The notes: generated from the letters alone by a model not told the origin. DNA of 64,000 bases from Argyresthia goedartella (GCA_949825045.1 OX463809.1:6289501-6353500), one strand, 5' to 3'. Shown: positions 19,340 through 31,704, numbered from the stretch's first letter. Made by a program: numbers and translations.

Positions 19340-20027
19340 AGGTACATTGGCATTATTCTATGGGGAAACTCTGTCGATGTAGACAAGCCGTTTATAGTGC
19401 AAAAGAAATGCATCAGGGCAATATGCGGAGTAGGGACTAGGCATAGCTGTAAAACTTTATTTAAAAAATTACGTATACTTACGTTACCTTGTCTCTACAT
19501 CAGAGAAATTTGTACATTTGTAGTGCAATACAGGAACTACTTTCCAAAAAATTAGATATTTACGTGAGAAAACCCGCCACAAAGATAAACTATATCTACC
19601 TTACACGAGCATGGAGTTATGCAGCAAAAATGTGAACAGCATGGCCATTAAAATATTTAATAAGTTACCTGACGATTTGAAACAGTTTGAAAGATGTTGT
19701 GTGTTTAAGAGTAAATTGACAAACTGGTTGCTGACTCAATGTTTTTAGAGTGTGCGTGATTTTCTAGACAATAAAAATTAATAAAAATGTAAATCACATG
19801 GCACTTAGGTATAGGTATTATTAAATTTTTTCACCCTCTGACATGTACAATTAAATCGAATCGCCCCTGTATTGTTAAATTATACTTGATAACTTGTAAA
19901 TATTTGTACACCGTACTATACGGTAAAATACACTGAACGAAATTTAAATACTTAGGTATTATAAATAACATCTATACCTATATACGTATATTTAAGCAAA
20001 TAAACGATTTGAATTGAATTGAATTAT
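19340..20027 (+). pseudogene. LINE C-terminal fragment and 3' UTR
   Basis: The frame at about 19340-19555 reads YIGIILWGNSVDVDKPFIVQ, CIRAICGVG, SCKTLFKKLRILTLPCLYI, the post-RT region of Jockey-type LINEs. After 19555 the homology continues through stops and frameshifts (DDLKQF-like and DKLVADSM-like stretches) to about 19750. The 3' UTR ends with a TTGAA simple repeat at 20008-20027. No RT catalytic core is present. Confidence 0.75.
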
Positions 20028-20039
20028 GTCTGACGAAAC

Positions 20040-21097
20040 TTTCATTGACACGTTATACTTATTCTTTTTAACCGACTACAAAGAAGGCGGTTTTAAATTT
20101 GTTGGTTTTTTTTATCTGTATGTTTGTGACGCGATTAATCTGTCAATTATTAACCGCTTTTGATAATTCTTTTTTGAACGGTAGTTTATACATCAGAGGT
20201 CGTTCCATATAAATTTGATCAAAATTGAACAAGCGCTTTTTGAAAAAATCATCAAATTTAAAAATATAAACACAGATAATGTTTTCGTTTGTGGTTCCGT
20301 GCAGCAAAAGTTTTGACGATGACTTCTCATGTACAAAGACTTCATTCGCATACCGACCGGGGAGGAAGAAATAGGGCTTGAACTTGGAGTCCGTTTTATT
20401 TTTATTTTGGTGATTATTAGTTTTTTAGTCCTTTATCCATTTAGTATTCGTCCACCACAAAACAAACACATTCACACACCCTTACATGTGTGCCACCCAA
20501 AATCAATGGTTTTTGATAAATTGTTCTTTTAGTTCAACTAACTATTTAACCGTCAGTTAATTGAATTTAATGTAAACTGTATGCATATTGAAAGCAGTAA
20601 TTGGCCTTATTCATACTTTATACTTCCGATTATCTGTAACAATGACAGTGTGATTTTGTTCATTATTACAATAAAAGTAAAATAAAATGGAATAAAAAAA
20701 ATATAGTAAAAAGAAATTGCAGGAAACACTCACACAATCGCATTTCTCAGGTATCACCTTTTTGCCTGTAGCCTTCTATGCTTTGAAGGCACTAATGTCA
20801 GTCCAATAAATACCAATCACAGGCCTGGCAACCTAAGCATAAAACACTATGAACATAAACCATCTATGTAATAAAAGCGCAATTTTACATTATACTGATT
20901 AGTCCTTTGCGTAATGGATTATCGTCCAGAACGAAATATTGTACTGGCAACCCTGGGGACTGAAAAAGAAAGTATCAACGCTTAGCTGATTAAAAAAATG
21001 TATATCGCAAACCAATCGATACAATGGAATCACTTGGCGAAATGAGATTCGATTAAGGCCTGCGAGTTTTTTTTTGGACAGTTTTCGTTTTAGGGCA
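20040..21097. other. unassigned DNA with a short dispersed repeat
   Basis: 20067-20170 begins TTTTTAACCGACTACAAAGA and 20335-20400 has GGGCTTGAACTTGGAGTCC. Both blocks recur at 43996-44040 and 50700-50750, so they are dispersed repeats. The rest is not recognised. Confidence 0.45.
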
Positions 21098-21360
21098 GGG
21101 GCCTAATTCTGGTACACAATAACAGCTCCATGACAATAACATGACGATTACGGTCAACTTTAGATATCCAATATTTGGCGTTCGGAGAATATTTTTTTAG
21201 GCAATTATGGTAAAAATTACGTTAATTGGTAAGCACAACAATTAAGTTAATCAACAACGGGGATAGCATTACAAAATCGTCAGATATTCACTATCTAAAG
21301 TTGACCGTAATCGTCATGTAATTGTCATTAAGCTGTAATTGTGTACCGGAATTGGGCCCC
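21098..21360. mobile_element. 263-bp MITE with about 70-bp inverted arms
   Basis: The left arm (21098-21168) starts GGGGCCTAATTCTGG and the right arm (21290-21360) is its reverse complement with roughly seven mismatches, ending GGGCCCC. The central part (about 120 bp) is AT-rich and non-coding. I see no clear target duplication. Confidence 0.8.
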
Positions 21361-22590
21361 TGGTATTATTACAGCGATTCGTGAGTGCTACGTGGTTTCG
21401 TGTCGCGGTTTTTGACCGTTGAGCGCGATTGCAACGCGCGATTGTATCGCTTCAGTAGCGCCTCTGTATCGATGCTAACGCGCCTCTGTATCGATGCTAA
21501 CGCGCGACTGGATCGATTCATTAGCGCTTCAGTACACGCGCACATTTCTACTGACATTTACAGGTGTTGAACCACGACTGTCGCTATGCTTCAATCGCGA
21601 GTGTTTTGATATCGCGCTAGTCGCGGGATACGTCGCGGCCCACGTTATGAGCGGTGACCTTGAATGCGCAGTAGTCACTTTTCAATAACTGTACACATGC
21701 GCAGCTATTCCCGCCGACGTCACCCAGCGCTCTTAATTCGTGGCGCGAGGTATACAGAGCAGTATTAGTGGGCAATGGAATATGACCTGCGACATCATCG
21801 CGACTGTATCGCTAATGTATAGCGACTGAAACGCGACTGCATCGCTGCAAAAATTCACAATGGCCCTTAACTTAAAGGTAATGTTATGTCTTTTAACTAA
21901 ATGATTACAAAATGATCAGTTGTTACAATAGAAAAACTGCTGATAGAGGTGGTACTTTAATCTTAGTAAAAATATATTAAGGTGAAACAACGGAAGGATA
22001 TTTCACCTACTGTAAAAAAGGCAAATTAGAGAGACTTTGTTGAGTAAGATAGTCTTATTATTGTTTGTGTCTACAGACCTCCGAGGGATGTAAAGGGCCA
22101 TGGTAATTTGGAAATATTTGAGAAAATTATGGAGGAAGCCCTCACTAAGCGATGTAATAACAGAAAAAAGTAAATGATTTATGGCTATCTTATATTTGAT
22201 TTTACTTGTAGATATAAAAATATTATTATTATTAATATTATTTGAACCATTCAAAATATATTTTTTAAAAAACATAAAGGCATTATAAAAATTATTATTA
22301 TTAAAAATTTTATCATTATAATAAATTAAAACTTTGAAACAATGAAACAACGATTAAATAACTTTACTCTTTATGGAGTTGACTAGAATTACAATTACCA
22401 GCCAAACTTGCTTAGATAACGTTTTTGTGACTGTGTCACAAGTTAAAATTTAAATAATTACTTACTATCTGATCACAGTCACCAAACAGTTTTATTCCCA
22501 ATTGATAGTATGGATAAGCTAATCCATCATTTTATAGACTTATTACATCTCAGAGGTTAGAGACATGTACGAAATTTAGATATACATGTT
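21361..22590. other. repeat-derived region with TATCG-type motifs
   Basis: 21459-21504 has a direct duplication (GCGCCTCTGTATCGATGCTA twice). Further CGACTGNATCG motifs occur at 21505, 21782 and 21833. The block 21655-21757 (ACCTTGAATGCGCAGTAGTC onward) recurs at 40503-40590 and 40630-40712. The remainder (21860-22590) is AT-rich with no recognised element. Confidence 0.5.
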
Positions 22591-22599
22591 CCTGTACCG

Positions 22600-24396
22600 A
22601 ATTTTTATGAACAGAACCCGAACAAAATTTATTCAGTTTTCTTAAACATTATTCACTCAGAATTCGATAAAGCTTTTAAATTAAAGAAAGTCAGGGACAA
22701 CAACGGTAAATCAAAATTTAATGACTGGGCAACTTTTGGAATTCATAAAAGTAGAGTTATCTTGCATGAACTGTATGAACAAAAAACCTATAATTTTGAT
22801 AGAAAATTTCAATTGAAATTAATGAAAAAGAATGATAAAAAATATTCCAAAACTTTCAAGTTGGTTTGTAGAACTGCAAAAACTTACAAATTCATAGATT
22901 GAAAACGGTTAAATAATAAACCGTGAAACTTTACACCAAGGGACGGACAATAATTTCTACTTAAAGATAGGTGATGATGTTATTAAATCCGATGCTAAGG
23001 TAGCTCGAGCTTTCGAAATAGTCTTCACCAATATACCCTTACCACAACAGAGCGTCTAAATTAATCTCCACATGAAGCAGAGACATAATTAAAAAACAGC
23101 ACTAGTAGTTAAGTAGGTTTTAAATTTAATCATTTATATCTTCAGGACATTGCCAAAATGTTTACATTTTTTTTAACATTACTTAACTTAAAAATACTGA
23201 AGACCGATGGCGTATATCAGTTAAAGTAATTGGCTCAGTGATTCTGGTTATAGCGTCACACTTAGCTTATATATTCAAAAAATATGTTGACACAAAAACA
23301 TAATTAATACACAGTAAACTGACACCTCTGTTCAAGTCGGGAGACTGGAGATTGATACTTGAAATTTCAGACCATGATACACTACTGAAATTAAATCATT
23401 ACGGAGCTAAAAATAAAGCGTTGGATCTACTGGCTCTTTCTTAAGCAATATAATTCAAAAGGCAGAAGTCAACGGCGTTAAATCGGATGAATCGGTTGTT
23501 AAAATCGGCGTTCCGTAACGGTCCATATTGTGCCCTTTCTCATTCCCGGTATATATTAACGATCTGCCTTTTATGGTAGAGAAATTGACTGGCATATTAT
23601 TGTTTGCTGATGATACTTCACTGTTCTTCAAAATTGAAAGACAAAATGAAGAGTTTGATGATTTCAATGATGTATCTTGAATTGGTTCACAGTTAATAAT
23701 TTGTTGTAAAACGTTGGTAAAACTAAGTTTATCCAATTCTCACTTCAAAATGTCAGGCAAGTTGATACTAGTTTAATGTTAGATGGCAACACGTTAGAAT
23801 TAGTGAATGATACAAAGTTTGATTATTGGATTAACCATTGATAGCAAATTTCAGTGAGGAGCCCACATAGATAAATTAACTGGTTGATTAAGTTATGCGG
23901 CTTACGCTGCTAGGAAAGTCAGGCAAAACACGCTTGATTCTACAGCTAGCCTAGTCTATTTTTCTTATTTCATAGTGTCATGTCCTATGGTATCTTGTTG
24001 TGGGGGAAAGCAGCGGTAATTCAAACTATTTTCATATAAAATAAAAGATATAAAAGAGAAATTTATAATTTTAAACGCACGGACTCCCTAAGATAACTTT
24101 TTAATTAAATTGACATACTAACTGTAGCTAGTCAATTTATTTTCAAAAATATAATGTATGTACGTAAAAAACTTACAACATTTTCCAAAATTTACCTATC
24201 ACATATTAATCTCACTAATAATCATAGACTAGTTGCGCCCTGGTTTAGACTCGCTAAAATTGGCAATTCCTTCAAGGGTCAGTGCAATCTACTGAAACAA
24301 GATTTGAGCAATTTAAAAATCATGTAAAAACAACTATGACTAAAAAGGCATATTACAATGTTCAAGATTACATAAATGACAAGACTGTATGGGGTT
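22600..24396 (+). pseudogene. degenerate Jockey-like LINE: RT and C-terminus
   Basis: Shifting frames reveal, in order, pre-RT sequence (22640-23050, with SDAKVARAFEIVFTNI), RT (23340-23420 SDHDTLLKLNHYGAKNKALD; about 23505-23530 IGVP; 23550-23590 YINDLPFMVEKLT; 23600 FADDTSLFFKIER, the catalytic box), the thumb region, and the C-terminal FKNHVKTTMTKKAYYNVQDY with the stop near 24396. Many frameshifts and stops make it a dead copy. The same family is seen at 61215-62075 (minus), 62283-63365 (plus) and as tails at 32640 and 43048. The 3' UTR is missing after the stop codon here. Confidence 0.8.
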
Positions 24397-24399
24397 AGT

Positions 24400-24850
24400 C
24401 TACTAGTATCGATCTCAAGTCGAGTTTTGGGTTCAATTCACACATATGGGTAAATGTTAAGCTTCTTTTAACCTTCCCTCATTCATGGGGATGAGGCTGC
24501 ACAAGGCTTCTCTTAAGAAAAATAGAAAAAGAAAAAATCTTTGTCACTTTGAAGGTAGATATAGAGATATTCTCGCACCTTAAAAGAAAGAAATCGGCCC
24601 ATCGTCATAAGAATCCCATTCACTACCGACTAAAGATCGAGGTATTACATCCTCCGAGATTTCTTCTTGCACTATATTTATGTCTTCATCTTCTACTTCT
24701 TCACACTCTGATTATCTGAGTCGACTCAACGTGCCAATGTTTCATTATCTCTCAACTCTGCAATAAAAAACATTCTAAGATGCGAGTGCCCAAATCTTTC
24801 CGTATCACATATTATGATACAGAAAGAAATGCACGAAAATAAGTTATAAA
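24400..24850. other. unassigned DNA
   Basis: No feature recognised. Confidence 0.35.
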
Positions 24851-24852
24851 GA

Positions 24853-25135
24853 GATCCGTGGTCTAATGGGTTTCACGCTTGCTTCCCACACAGGAGATGC
24901 AGGTTTGAATCCTGACCATGAACCAGTGGGATAATTAATTTATCTTAACTGCATTATCAGACGTTCCGTGCTTCGGATGCCACGTAAGCTTTAGGTTACT
25001 ATCCCTACGTGGTAGTGGCCGTAAAACCCCTCCATCAACCCGCACTGAGCCAGCGTGTTTGGAGTATGGCTTAATCTTACTCGTATCCGGGTAAAGGCCT
25101 GCGCCCCTCGGTGGGGACATTAGTGGGCTACATTT
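24853..25135 (+). mobile_element. tRNA-headed SINE
   Basis: The head has an A-box-like TGGTCTAATGGG (24859-24870) and B box GGTTTGAATCC (24902-24912). It is continued by a body with ACGTTCCGTGCTTCGGATG, ACGTGGTAGTGGCCGTAAA and GGCCTGCGCCCCTCGGTGG. The head matches the minus-strand SINEs at 1-236 and 33182. The body differs, so heads and bodies have been exchanged between SINE families. Confidence 0.65.
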
Positions 25136-26300
25136 ATAAGTTACACAACTATTTTTATTTTGCAGTATAACTTCATAATTACTTACAAAGTTAAATGGAT
25201 AAGATAAATGATAATTCTTTATATTTACATCAAAACTTTTCGAAGTCACTGTGATAATAATTCAACCGAATCTTAACCTCTCCTTTCCCGGGAGTTCGAG
25301 ACGTCAAAAACGACAAATACCGGAGTGTTTTTGAGCGTGCGGGCTGCGCGGCACTTGACTAATATATCAAGTGATTCTGTTGGAATGGTAACACTTAGAA
25401 TTATGGGAGTTGTATATCTGAGTAGCTAATGAAACCCTCTTTTACACAATGTGTAGAAAATGTCACTGTGACCTTAGTTTATTTTTGTACTGGCATGAGA
25501 AACACAGACTTCTATGAAAATGCTCCCTCTCGACACAAATCTAGCCGACATCAGAAAATTATCAACAACATGTACATGTTGTTTGATACTTACGTAATCT
25601 ACACAAAATAACCTTTTCAAAACAATAAAAACATTAGGGTGTTCTTATAGAAACTTTCGAATATTTCAGCGTTTCAAATTTTCATAAAATACGGAAAGTA
25701 AACTGACGCATCGCGCGAATTATGCAAATCTTGTGAAATTATTTGTGAAGAGACTAGACTACCTAGCGTTATATTTCTTAGTTCCTAGGATAGGTAATTT
25801 ATTCAATAAGAGGAAAACAAGTGGTATTTGCCACTAAATCATAAATGATAAGTGTGAGGACGCCATATCTCGCAAGGAAAGTATAAAATAGGTAGAAATC
25901 AACACTTTGTACTATTATTGAATTTATAGGCAATAGGTGATATTTATCATTCTAGAATTAGTGGTTCTAAGTAGAAGACAAACTAGGCTTTCTAACAGTG
26001 TATCGTACTATGTACCTTTTCATACAAAAATAATTCAAAATCATGCATGTTATTTCGTGTCACGGTGTGTTGTTTCTGGGCTTTCTCAAGGTCTCGGCAG
26101 GTGTACGATATGCGTTTATACAGAGTGTGCAAAGATGGAACGAAGAAAATGTTTCGCCGTGATTTGATTCTAGGTAAAATAGCTAAACTGGTGTTTCGTT
26201 CGTGTAGGTATGGTGTAAGTTTGAGTTAACTAGTATTTAGTTGTTATGTGTATATGAAGTGTTTCCACGCGGCTCCGTTCACGCGCAAGTACAGATACCT
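25136..26300. other. unassigned DNA
   Basis: Several short reading frames but none recognised; no clear repeat structure. Confidence 0.35.
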
Positions 26301-26845
26301 ACTGTTCTTACAAAGTGTAATATTGTGTTAACTAGTGTTATGCGAGATCAGATATGTACTTTTGACAATTTAGTGTAAGATTACACAAATTTGTAAAAAA
26401 TAAACAATTATTTGAAATGTGTAATTAGTAATTAGCTACCACCTACCTAATGTGTAATTGTGTAATTAGGTTTTGGAAAAATAAAAAAGAACAAAAATTT
26501 ATATAGTTATATATTCACATTCTTTATTGCCCTGTGCATAAAAATGTTCTTAAAAGAAATTTTATAACAACAGGCGAGCTTATCTCTAAAAAGATATTTC
26601 TTCCAGCAAACCTGGGCGAGACATAATTGTTTAAAAAACAGGACAGTACTAATGCACATTGAAACTGTATACATTATATTTACACACACACGAGTACACA
26701 ATTATGGAAAAGTAGTAAACAGTAAGTAAGTAGGTAAACAATTCTATACAAGTTCTTAGATAGTTGTTTGACTGATATTTGTAACTTTTACCGTATACAA
26801 AATGGAATAAAGTACACAATTACGGAAAAATGAAAAAGAATTTTG

Positions 26846-27122
26846 TTGCAACTGTTAAAGTAAACAATTTCTATACAAGTTATAAGATAGTTAGGTAGTT
26901 GGCCACAAATAGAAATTGTTATTTACACAAACGCATAAATATTAGACACATAAAAATTCCACACAAAAAGATAGAAACATTGCAACTGTTAAAGTAAACA
27001 ATTTCTATACAAGTTATAAGATAGTTAGGTAGTTGGCCACAAATAGAAATTGTTATTTACACAAACACATAAACATTAGACACATACACACATAAAAATT
27101 ACACACAAAAAGATAGAAACAT
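26846..27122. repeat. tandem duplication, 134 and 143 bp
   Basis: 26846-26979 is followed directly by a second copy to 27122, differing by a few substitutions and an insertion of about 9 bp (an extra ACACATAC-type step). A diverged third copy is suggested upstream at about 26725-26770. It lies at the transcriptional 3' side of the piggyBac-like remnant. Confidence 0.85.
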
Positions 27123-27179
27123 CCGGATCGCTAACGCTATGAAGGAGGAGAATTACAATCACACACTGATGGCTGATTT

Positions 27180-27418
27180 AGATGTGTCTAGCAAGACATA
27201 AATGCCCACAGGAGTCATTGAGCGATTTTATCTCAGCAGGGACGTGTGCCCTTTTGCGATTCATCGTCCCAATGACATCAGTAGCACGGGATTTAAGGTA
27301 CCTCGTCAAGGGCATTTGGTTATATCAATTGTCCATGAAAGCGATTGCGACTCATCAACTTCCTGAAGGCAGGCATTCCCAACACACCAGTCTTCCACCA
27401 GTTTGATGCTGCAACGTG
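27180..27418 (-). pseudogene. piggyBac-like transposase fragments
   Basis: The minus strand from 27418 reads WWKTGVLGMPAFRKLMSRNR and then a stop. This corresponds to the conserved FRKxMSRNRF region in the N-terminal half of piggyBac-type transposases (family knowledge, not aligned). After a gap, 27310-27180 reads LKSRATDVIGTMNRKRAHVP and EIKSLNDSCGHLC, resembling the GTMNRKR-type stretch far downstream in the same protein. The catalytic core between them is deleted, so the element is non-autonomous. Confidence 0.6.
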
Positions 27419-27574
27419 GAAGTTATATGATATGGCATATTTTAGTAGTTTTAGTTACCCACTCAAGCAAGCGATACACCCGACCGAAACCGGTCCAAAG
27501 CGAGGTGTGCGTAGTTTTAAAACCCCTATTACAGAGACATATTAACCAGCCATCAGTACACAGTCAGATATCAG

Positions 27575-27670
27575 TCAGTAGGCATGCCGGCAGCGCCTTG
27601 ATGTCGACGGCTGCGGGGAGGAGTCGCCCTCGCTCCCGCTCCGGCCCAGAGAAGCTGGTTGCTTCACCAT
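27575..27670 (-). CDS. possible terminal exon of a two-exon ORF
   Basis: On the minus strand an acceptor-like TTATGTTATAG is followed at 27670 by 31 codons (MVKQPASLGRSGSEGDSS onwards, Ser/Pro/Arg-rich) ending at TGA (27575-27577). It joins in phase 0 to the segment at 27926-28031. It is markedly GC-richer than the flanks. It lies just upstream of the transposase remnant on the same strand, within the same inverted repeats. The product is not recognised; it could be a transposon N-terminal exon or a captured host exon. Confidence 0.35.
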   Translation of the reverse strand: MVKQPASLGRSGSEGDSSPQPSTSRRCRHAY

Positions 27671-27925
27671 CTATAACATAAATAAAATAGGCAAATTAAA
27701 TATAAACAAAATACCAGACTGGCAGTCAGTGACATTTGCAGTATAATTATTTGTGTCCTTTTAGTATAAAACTTCACATTTCCCAGGTAAATATTTAATT
27801 ATACTTGGTAAAACTATATTCAGACCGTTTAGGCTGCTGAATGGAACAAATTAATGGATATGTATATATATAAATATAAAAGGAAACGAAGCAAAAACGA
27901 TGCGAGTGAAATTTCAATTATTTAC

Positions 27926-28031
27926 CTTCATCCGACCGGAGCGGGAGCGCACATACACCAGCTTCTCATCGGATAGAATGCGCACCGGCGGCGACCGACG
28001 CGCAAGCTGGGCATGATAGTCATGAGCCATT
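27926..28031 (-). CDS. possible first or internal exon of a two-exon ORF
   Basis: The minus strand shows a pyrimidine-rich acceptor TACTTTTTTCAG directly before A-ATG at 28031-28028, then 35 codons (MAHDYHAQLARRSPPVRILS, then DEKLVYVRSRSGRMK), then donor GTAAAT at 27925. Reading continues in phase into 27670-27575 to give 66 residues. No domain recognised. It could be an internal exon whose upstream part lies outside, or a start exon. Confidence 0.35.
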
Positions 28032-28200
28032 CTGAAAAAAGTAGCTAAGGCATTAGGATCAAAACGTACACTCTGTGCACTTTTACAAATTTGTGTAATT
28101 TTGCATTTTTTTGTCATTTTACACTAAATTGTCAAAAGTACATATCTGAACTTGCAGGCAAACGAATCCGCCTAAAAAGACAAGTTAACACAATATGACA

Positions 28201-30165
28201 CAAATTTGTTATTTTTTTATTTTATTTTTATTTTTATTTTTTTTATTTTGATATTTTCACTTGGGCATCGTGTAGGGTGTCTTACGAGCATAATTTTATG
28301 TCATATGCATGTTTTCCCTAGGACCAATATTTATAGAGATATCGATATTACAAACATAATATGACGTATATCTCGAAATCGGTGAGGTGCACGAGGAAAA
28401 TGTTTATAACCAAAAGTGATAGCAAAAAGCAGCACTAGGTACACGATTCCGAAGCAAAAAATAACAGTCAAAAAAAATATTTTTTAACACAATTTTTAAC
28501 ACAATTTTTCTAAGTCGCTGGATGCTGGATTTTTCCATTGATAAAAAAAAGGGGCTTCCGCCCCCTTATCGACACTGAACTCCAATCATAAACCCGCGGA
28601 ACCTTTGATATGGAAACCCCAATCATCACATCACCCCGAAACCTATGATATGGAGTTTCACCGAATATGACTGAAAACACCCGCACCCTGTAGTGAGATT
28701 CTGTCTGTGTGTGAGTAAAATGGCGTCGCGGAATGCTTATGTGTGCGTGTGAAGCATGTGAATTGGATGCCTGATCACGTTTCTGACGGAAAATCAGCAA
28801 ATTGGTACATTATTTTGATAAAGAAACCTATAAAAATGGATTCCTTATAAGATTTCCAATAAGATATGTGTATTTTTTATTGAAATCTAACTGTATTTCT
28901 CATTGGAATTACAAATAGCATTGGGGGAAATCCGTCTGGTTGCACGACGTATCATGTAAATTTGCCGATTTTCTGGACATCTTGATGAATTTTACTATGA
29001 TTTGTGGTTTGTTTATCGCAAATAGAGTTGTAAATATGAATAAAACAAATACTTACCTCAATTCACCAAAAAAACCACACTTTTCTCTCAATAAAATTTC
29101 ACCACCACATACGTTGGGAGCGTCCGGAAGAAAGTGATTTTCAAAACGCGGTTGAATTATTTTTTTCTACGGAAAAGCATAAACTAGCACACAGACCATA
29201 AAGTTTGTCTAATTGGGTGTCCACACATGATCGAACCGTAAAAATTGGTCCAACCGTTGGATAAAAAATACCGGTTTCAAAAATATTAGTCATCCCGCTG
29301 CTTATGCTGACAGCGGTACATAGAGTGATCGGGGCCGCGCTGCTTATGCTGACGGCGGGAAAGGAGAGGTTAACAGATGGCGGTGTTTATAGGTTCTCTG
29401 CTGAACTAGTCCACGTGCTGTTTCGTCGAATTTGTATGTAATGGCGTTATCGGTAAGGACCTCTCAGCTATAAGCGATCCACCAACAAAACTGGTTATCA
29501 TCCCATCCCTTGGCAGCAAAATCCCTTAGAACCGAATGAGTGAAGGTGCGTTAGTACTAATGTTGATTCAACTTTAACATTAACATGTCTTTGAATGCAT
29601 TCGGGCTGACTGTCTGCGTCGGCAGTCATGTCTCCGTCATACATTTGAGACGCCGCAATGTGATGTATGTATGTGTCAAGATGTATCTCTTTATTAAGTT
29701 AATAAATAAAATGAAAATAATAATGATTATAAAATCCTGTTAAGGAACGCCGGAGGAGATAATACATATTCTTATAAAAAAATCCGTGTTACGCTTTTAA
29801 AATGAAATTAAGCTCCGGACGACGTTAGCGTGGACGTGAGCTTTATTGCCCTAAGTGGAAATTTTAGGACAAGACAACTACCTCAAGCGTAAGTGTCGTA
29901 TTTTTAATGGTGTTTTGATCCTCTTAGTCGTTTTATTACACGTCCAAATAAACATTATGTTTAATTATCCGCAACAGAGATATCTCTCTGCTAACCCATA
30001 TGAGATCCGAAAATTGTGGAAAAGTGAAAGTTTTTCCAGACGTCAACCATCGATTTTGCTAGGTATTGTGATTATAAAACACTGTTATGTTTAGTAAACC
30101 GCTCTAATACTAACGAATAAGACCCTTCTTGTAAAATTGGTTTTCGTGAAACCTCAAAAGTTCTT
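28201..30165. other. unassigned DNA
   Basis: Poly-T/A rich near 28210-28250. A short duplication of CGCTGCTTATGCTGAC appears at about 29297 and 29339. A reading frame at 29855-30094 has one hydrophobic segment but no recognisable family. Confidence 0.35.
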
Positions 30166-30400
30166 TATTTCTTTATTACTGAAGATATTTATATATGCTT
30201 AGCAATTTTTTTTGCCTATGTTCTACATTGGACCACTGAGAGAAGAATGACGGAGAAACTCCCACAGATTGATTTTTAAATCTCTTTTTACAATTGGTTG
30301 TGTTTGACTGATAAAAATTATTATAAATAATAAGCAGGAATATGTAAATAATTTCTAAATTATTAACAGCGAGTTCAATTGTTCAAATGCCAAAACCATC
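30166..30400 (-). repeat. LINE 3' UTR fragment, minus
   Basis: The plus strand holds TTCTACATTGGACCACTGAG, CTCCCACAGATTGATTTTTA and GCAGGAATATGTAAATAATT in the order expected for the reverse of the LINE tail at 63120-63365. Confidence 0.6.
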
Positions 30401-31330
30401 ACCACGAGTATAGAATAAGATCTTTCTTAACTAAGAACTTTCTTAACTAAGAAGCCAACCAGAATCGAAAATTGGCAATCTGTCACCCGTTTTAAAGGTC
30501 ATATCCCACGTGAAGAGCGAGCAAGTTAGGAGGCTTCAATTCAATTTCACAACTTGTTTATGTTCACACAAAATCGTCGGGGCATATGTAACTGCACCCA
30601 ATTACCTTGTACTAGGTACAGTATACTGTACAAACAGTATTCTATGTGCAGTGTGCTGTACGGTAGCGAATGGTATATACTGTACAACGTGCCAATTAGC
30701 TTAGTGAAGTCTGTGTTGCTAGAAGAGTTTTCTAATTACCCTTAAAGTATATTGTGAAACAAGTGTGCAAAGTTGGTAATTCCTTAAGGCGTTATTATTC
30801 GCTGAAACTTAGACGAGTGTACAATGACCAACCACACAACGAAAACGTCAACAAATAGTCGAGGAAAATGGCGCGCTTTTTTCTGAACGCTCGGCGCGCT
30901 TTTTTCCGCACGCTCTGCGCTAGAAATGCGCGCGCAAGTGCAAATAAAGGCACTGGCGAAACCACTAAACAGCCTCTAAAATAATTATGTAGTGAAAAAA
31001 TTATAATCTGATAAAATAATGATTAAAATTTGATGATTGAATTATCATTATACGTCCATACGCAAACTGAAATTATTTATTAAGTTTATCCTAAACTCTT
31101 TAATTTATCCAGAAAACTTTTCCCACACGACGTGGCAGAGGCACGTAGCGCCCACTTTCAGCTATACTTTCTGTTAGCCCTTCCTCCAGATTTACAGTTA
31201 ATTCGAAATTCGTAAATTCTTTGTAATGGTACAACACAAAACAGACATACAAATAGCTTTTAATAGAAAAAAATGTACATAGGCGAGTTTATCCCTAACA
31301 AGAGATTTTTTCTGGCAAATCATTTTTTTA
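30401..31330. other. unassigned DNA with repeat scraps
   Basis: 30885-30905 holds two copies of GGCGCGCTTTTTTC. 31130-31165 has a SINE-tail-like GTGGCAGAGGCACG. 31255-31320 resembles the LINE 3'-end block at 2966-3083. Nothing coding was recognised. Confidence 0.4.
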
Positions 31331-31334
31331 CATA

Positions 31335-31704
31335 GCCTATTTTGTGTCCCGCTGCTGGGCAAAGGCCTCCCCTGATCGTACCCACAAATTCCTATCGGCC
31401 GTCATGCCGACCCGATCTGACTGGAACCTATCCAGGTCGTCAGTCCATCTCCTTCTGGGCCTTCCCCCACGCCGCGCCGGTGTCCGTCTGTAGGCACCCA
31501 GTTAGTGACTATCTTCGCCCATCTGTCTGGGTGCATTTGACTCACGTGTCCGGCCCAGTTCCATTCGAGTTTCGCGGTTTCCCCGCCTACATCAGCAACG
31601 CCAGTTTTGGAGCGCAAGACTCCCAAGATGCTGCGCTCCATCGCTCTCTGACAAACCATGATGGGTAAAAAAGGTGAAGTTTGGGGAACACCTGCGCGTG
31701 CCAT
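31335..31704 (-). pseudogene. RTE-type LINE, C-terminal end
   Basis: The minus strand reads AMERSILGVLRSKTGV and then LEWNWAGHVSQMHPDRWAKI and VTNWVPTDG, matching the WxGHxxRMxxDRW block near the C-terminus of RTE-type LINE proteins (family knowledge). The normally basic RRRGRP-type tail that follows is frameshifted. The 3' end corresponds to 31335-31400, with 'CGCTGCTGGGCAAAGGCCTC'. Upstream RT and endonuclease are absent. Confidence 0.65.

Larger units (their letters stand above)
26314..28200 (-). mobile_element. piggyBac-like element remnant between inverted repeats
   Basis: The left arm (26314-26396) and right arm (28081-28200) are inverted copies of each other with insertions: both contain TTTTACAAATTTGTGTAAT, ACACTAAATTGTCAAAAG and TACATATCTGA in the same order when read inwards. 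TTAA occurs in both arms (26328-26331 and 28185-28188), the piggyBac target, although I cannot fix the exact ends. Inside, on the minus strand, lie two exon-like segments and piggyBac-type transposase pieces. Confidence 0.55.

Noticed and set aside
27345..27545. Plus-strand ORFs over the piggyBac-like pieces
   Set aside because: The minus strand carries the transposase motifs; the plus frames are shadows.
29855..30094. 79-codon ORF with a hydrophobic N-terminal segment
   Set aside because: Single short frame with no motif and no conserved context.
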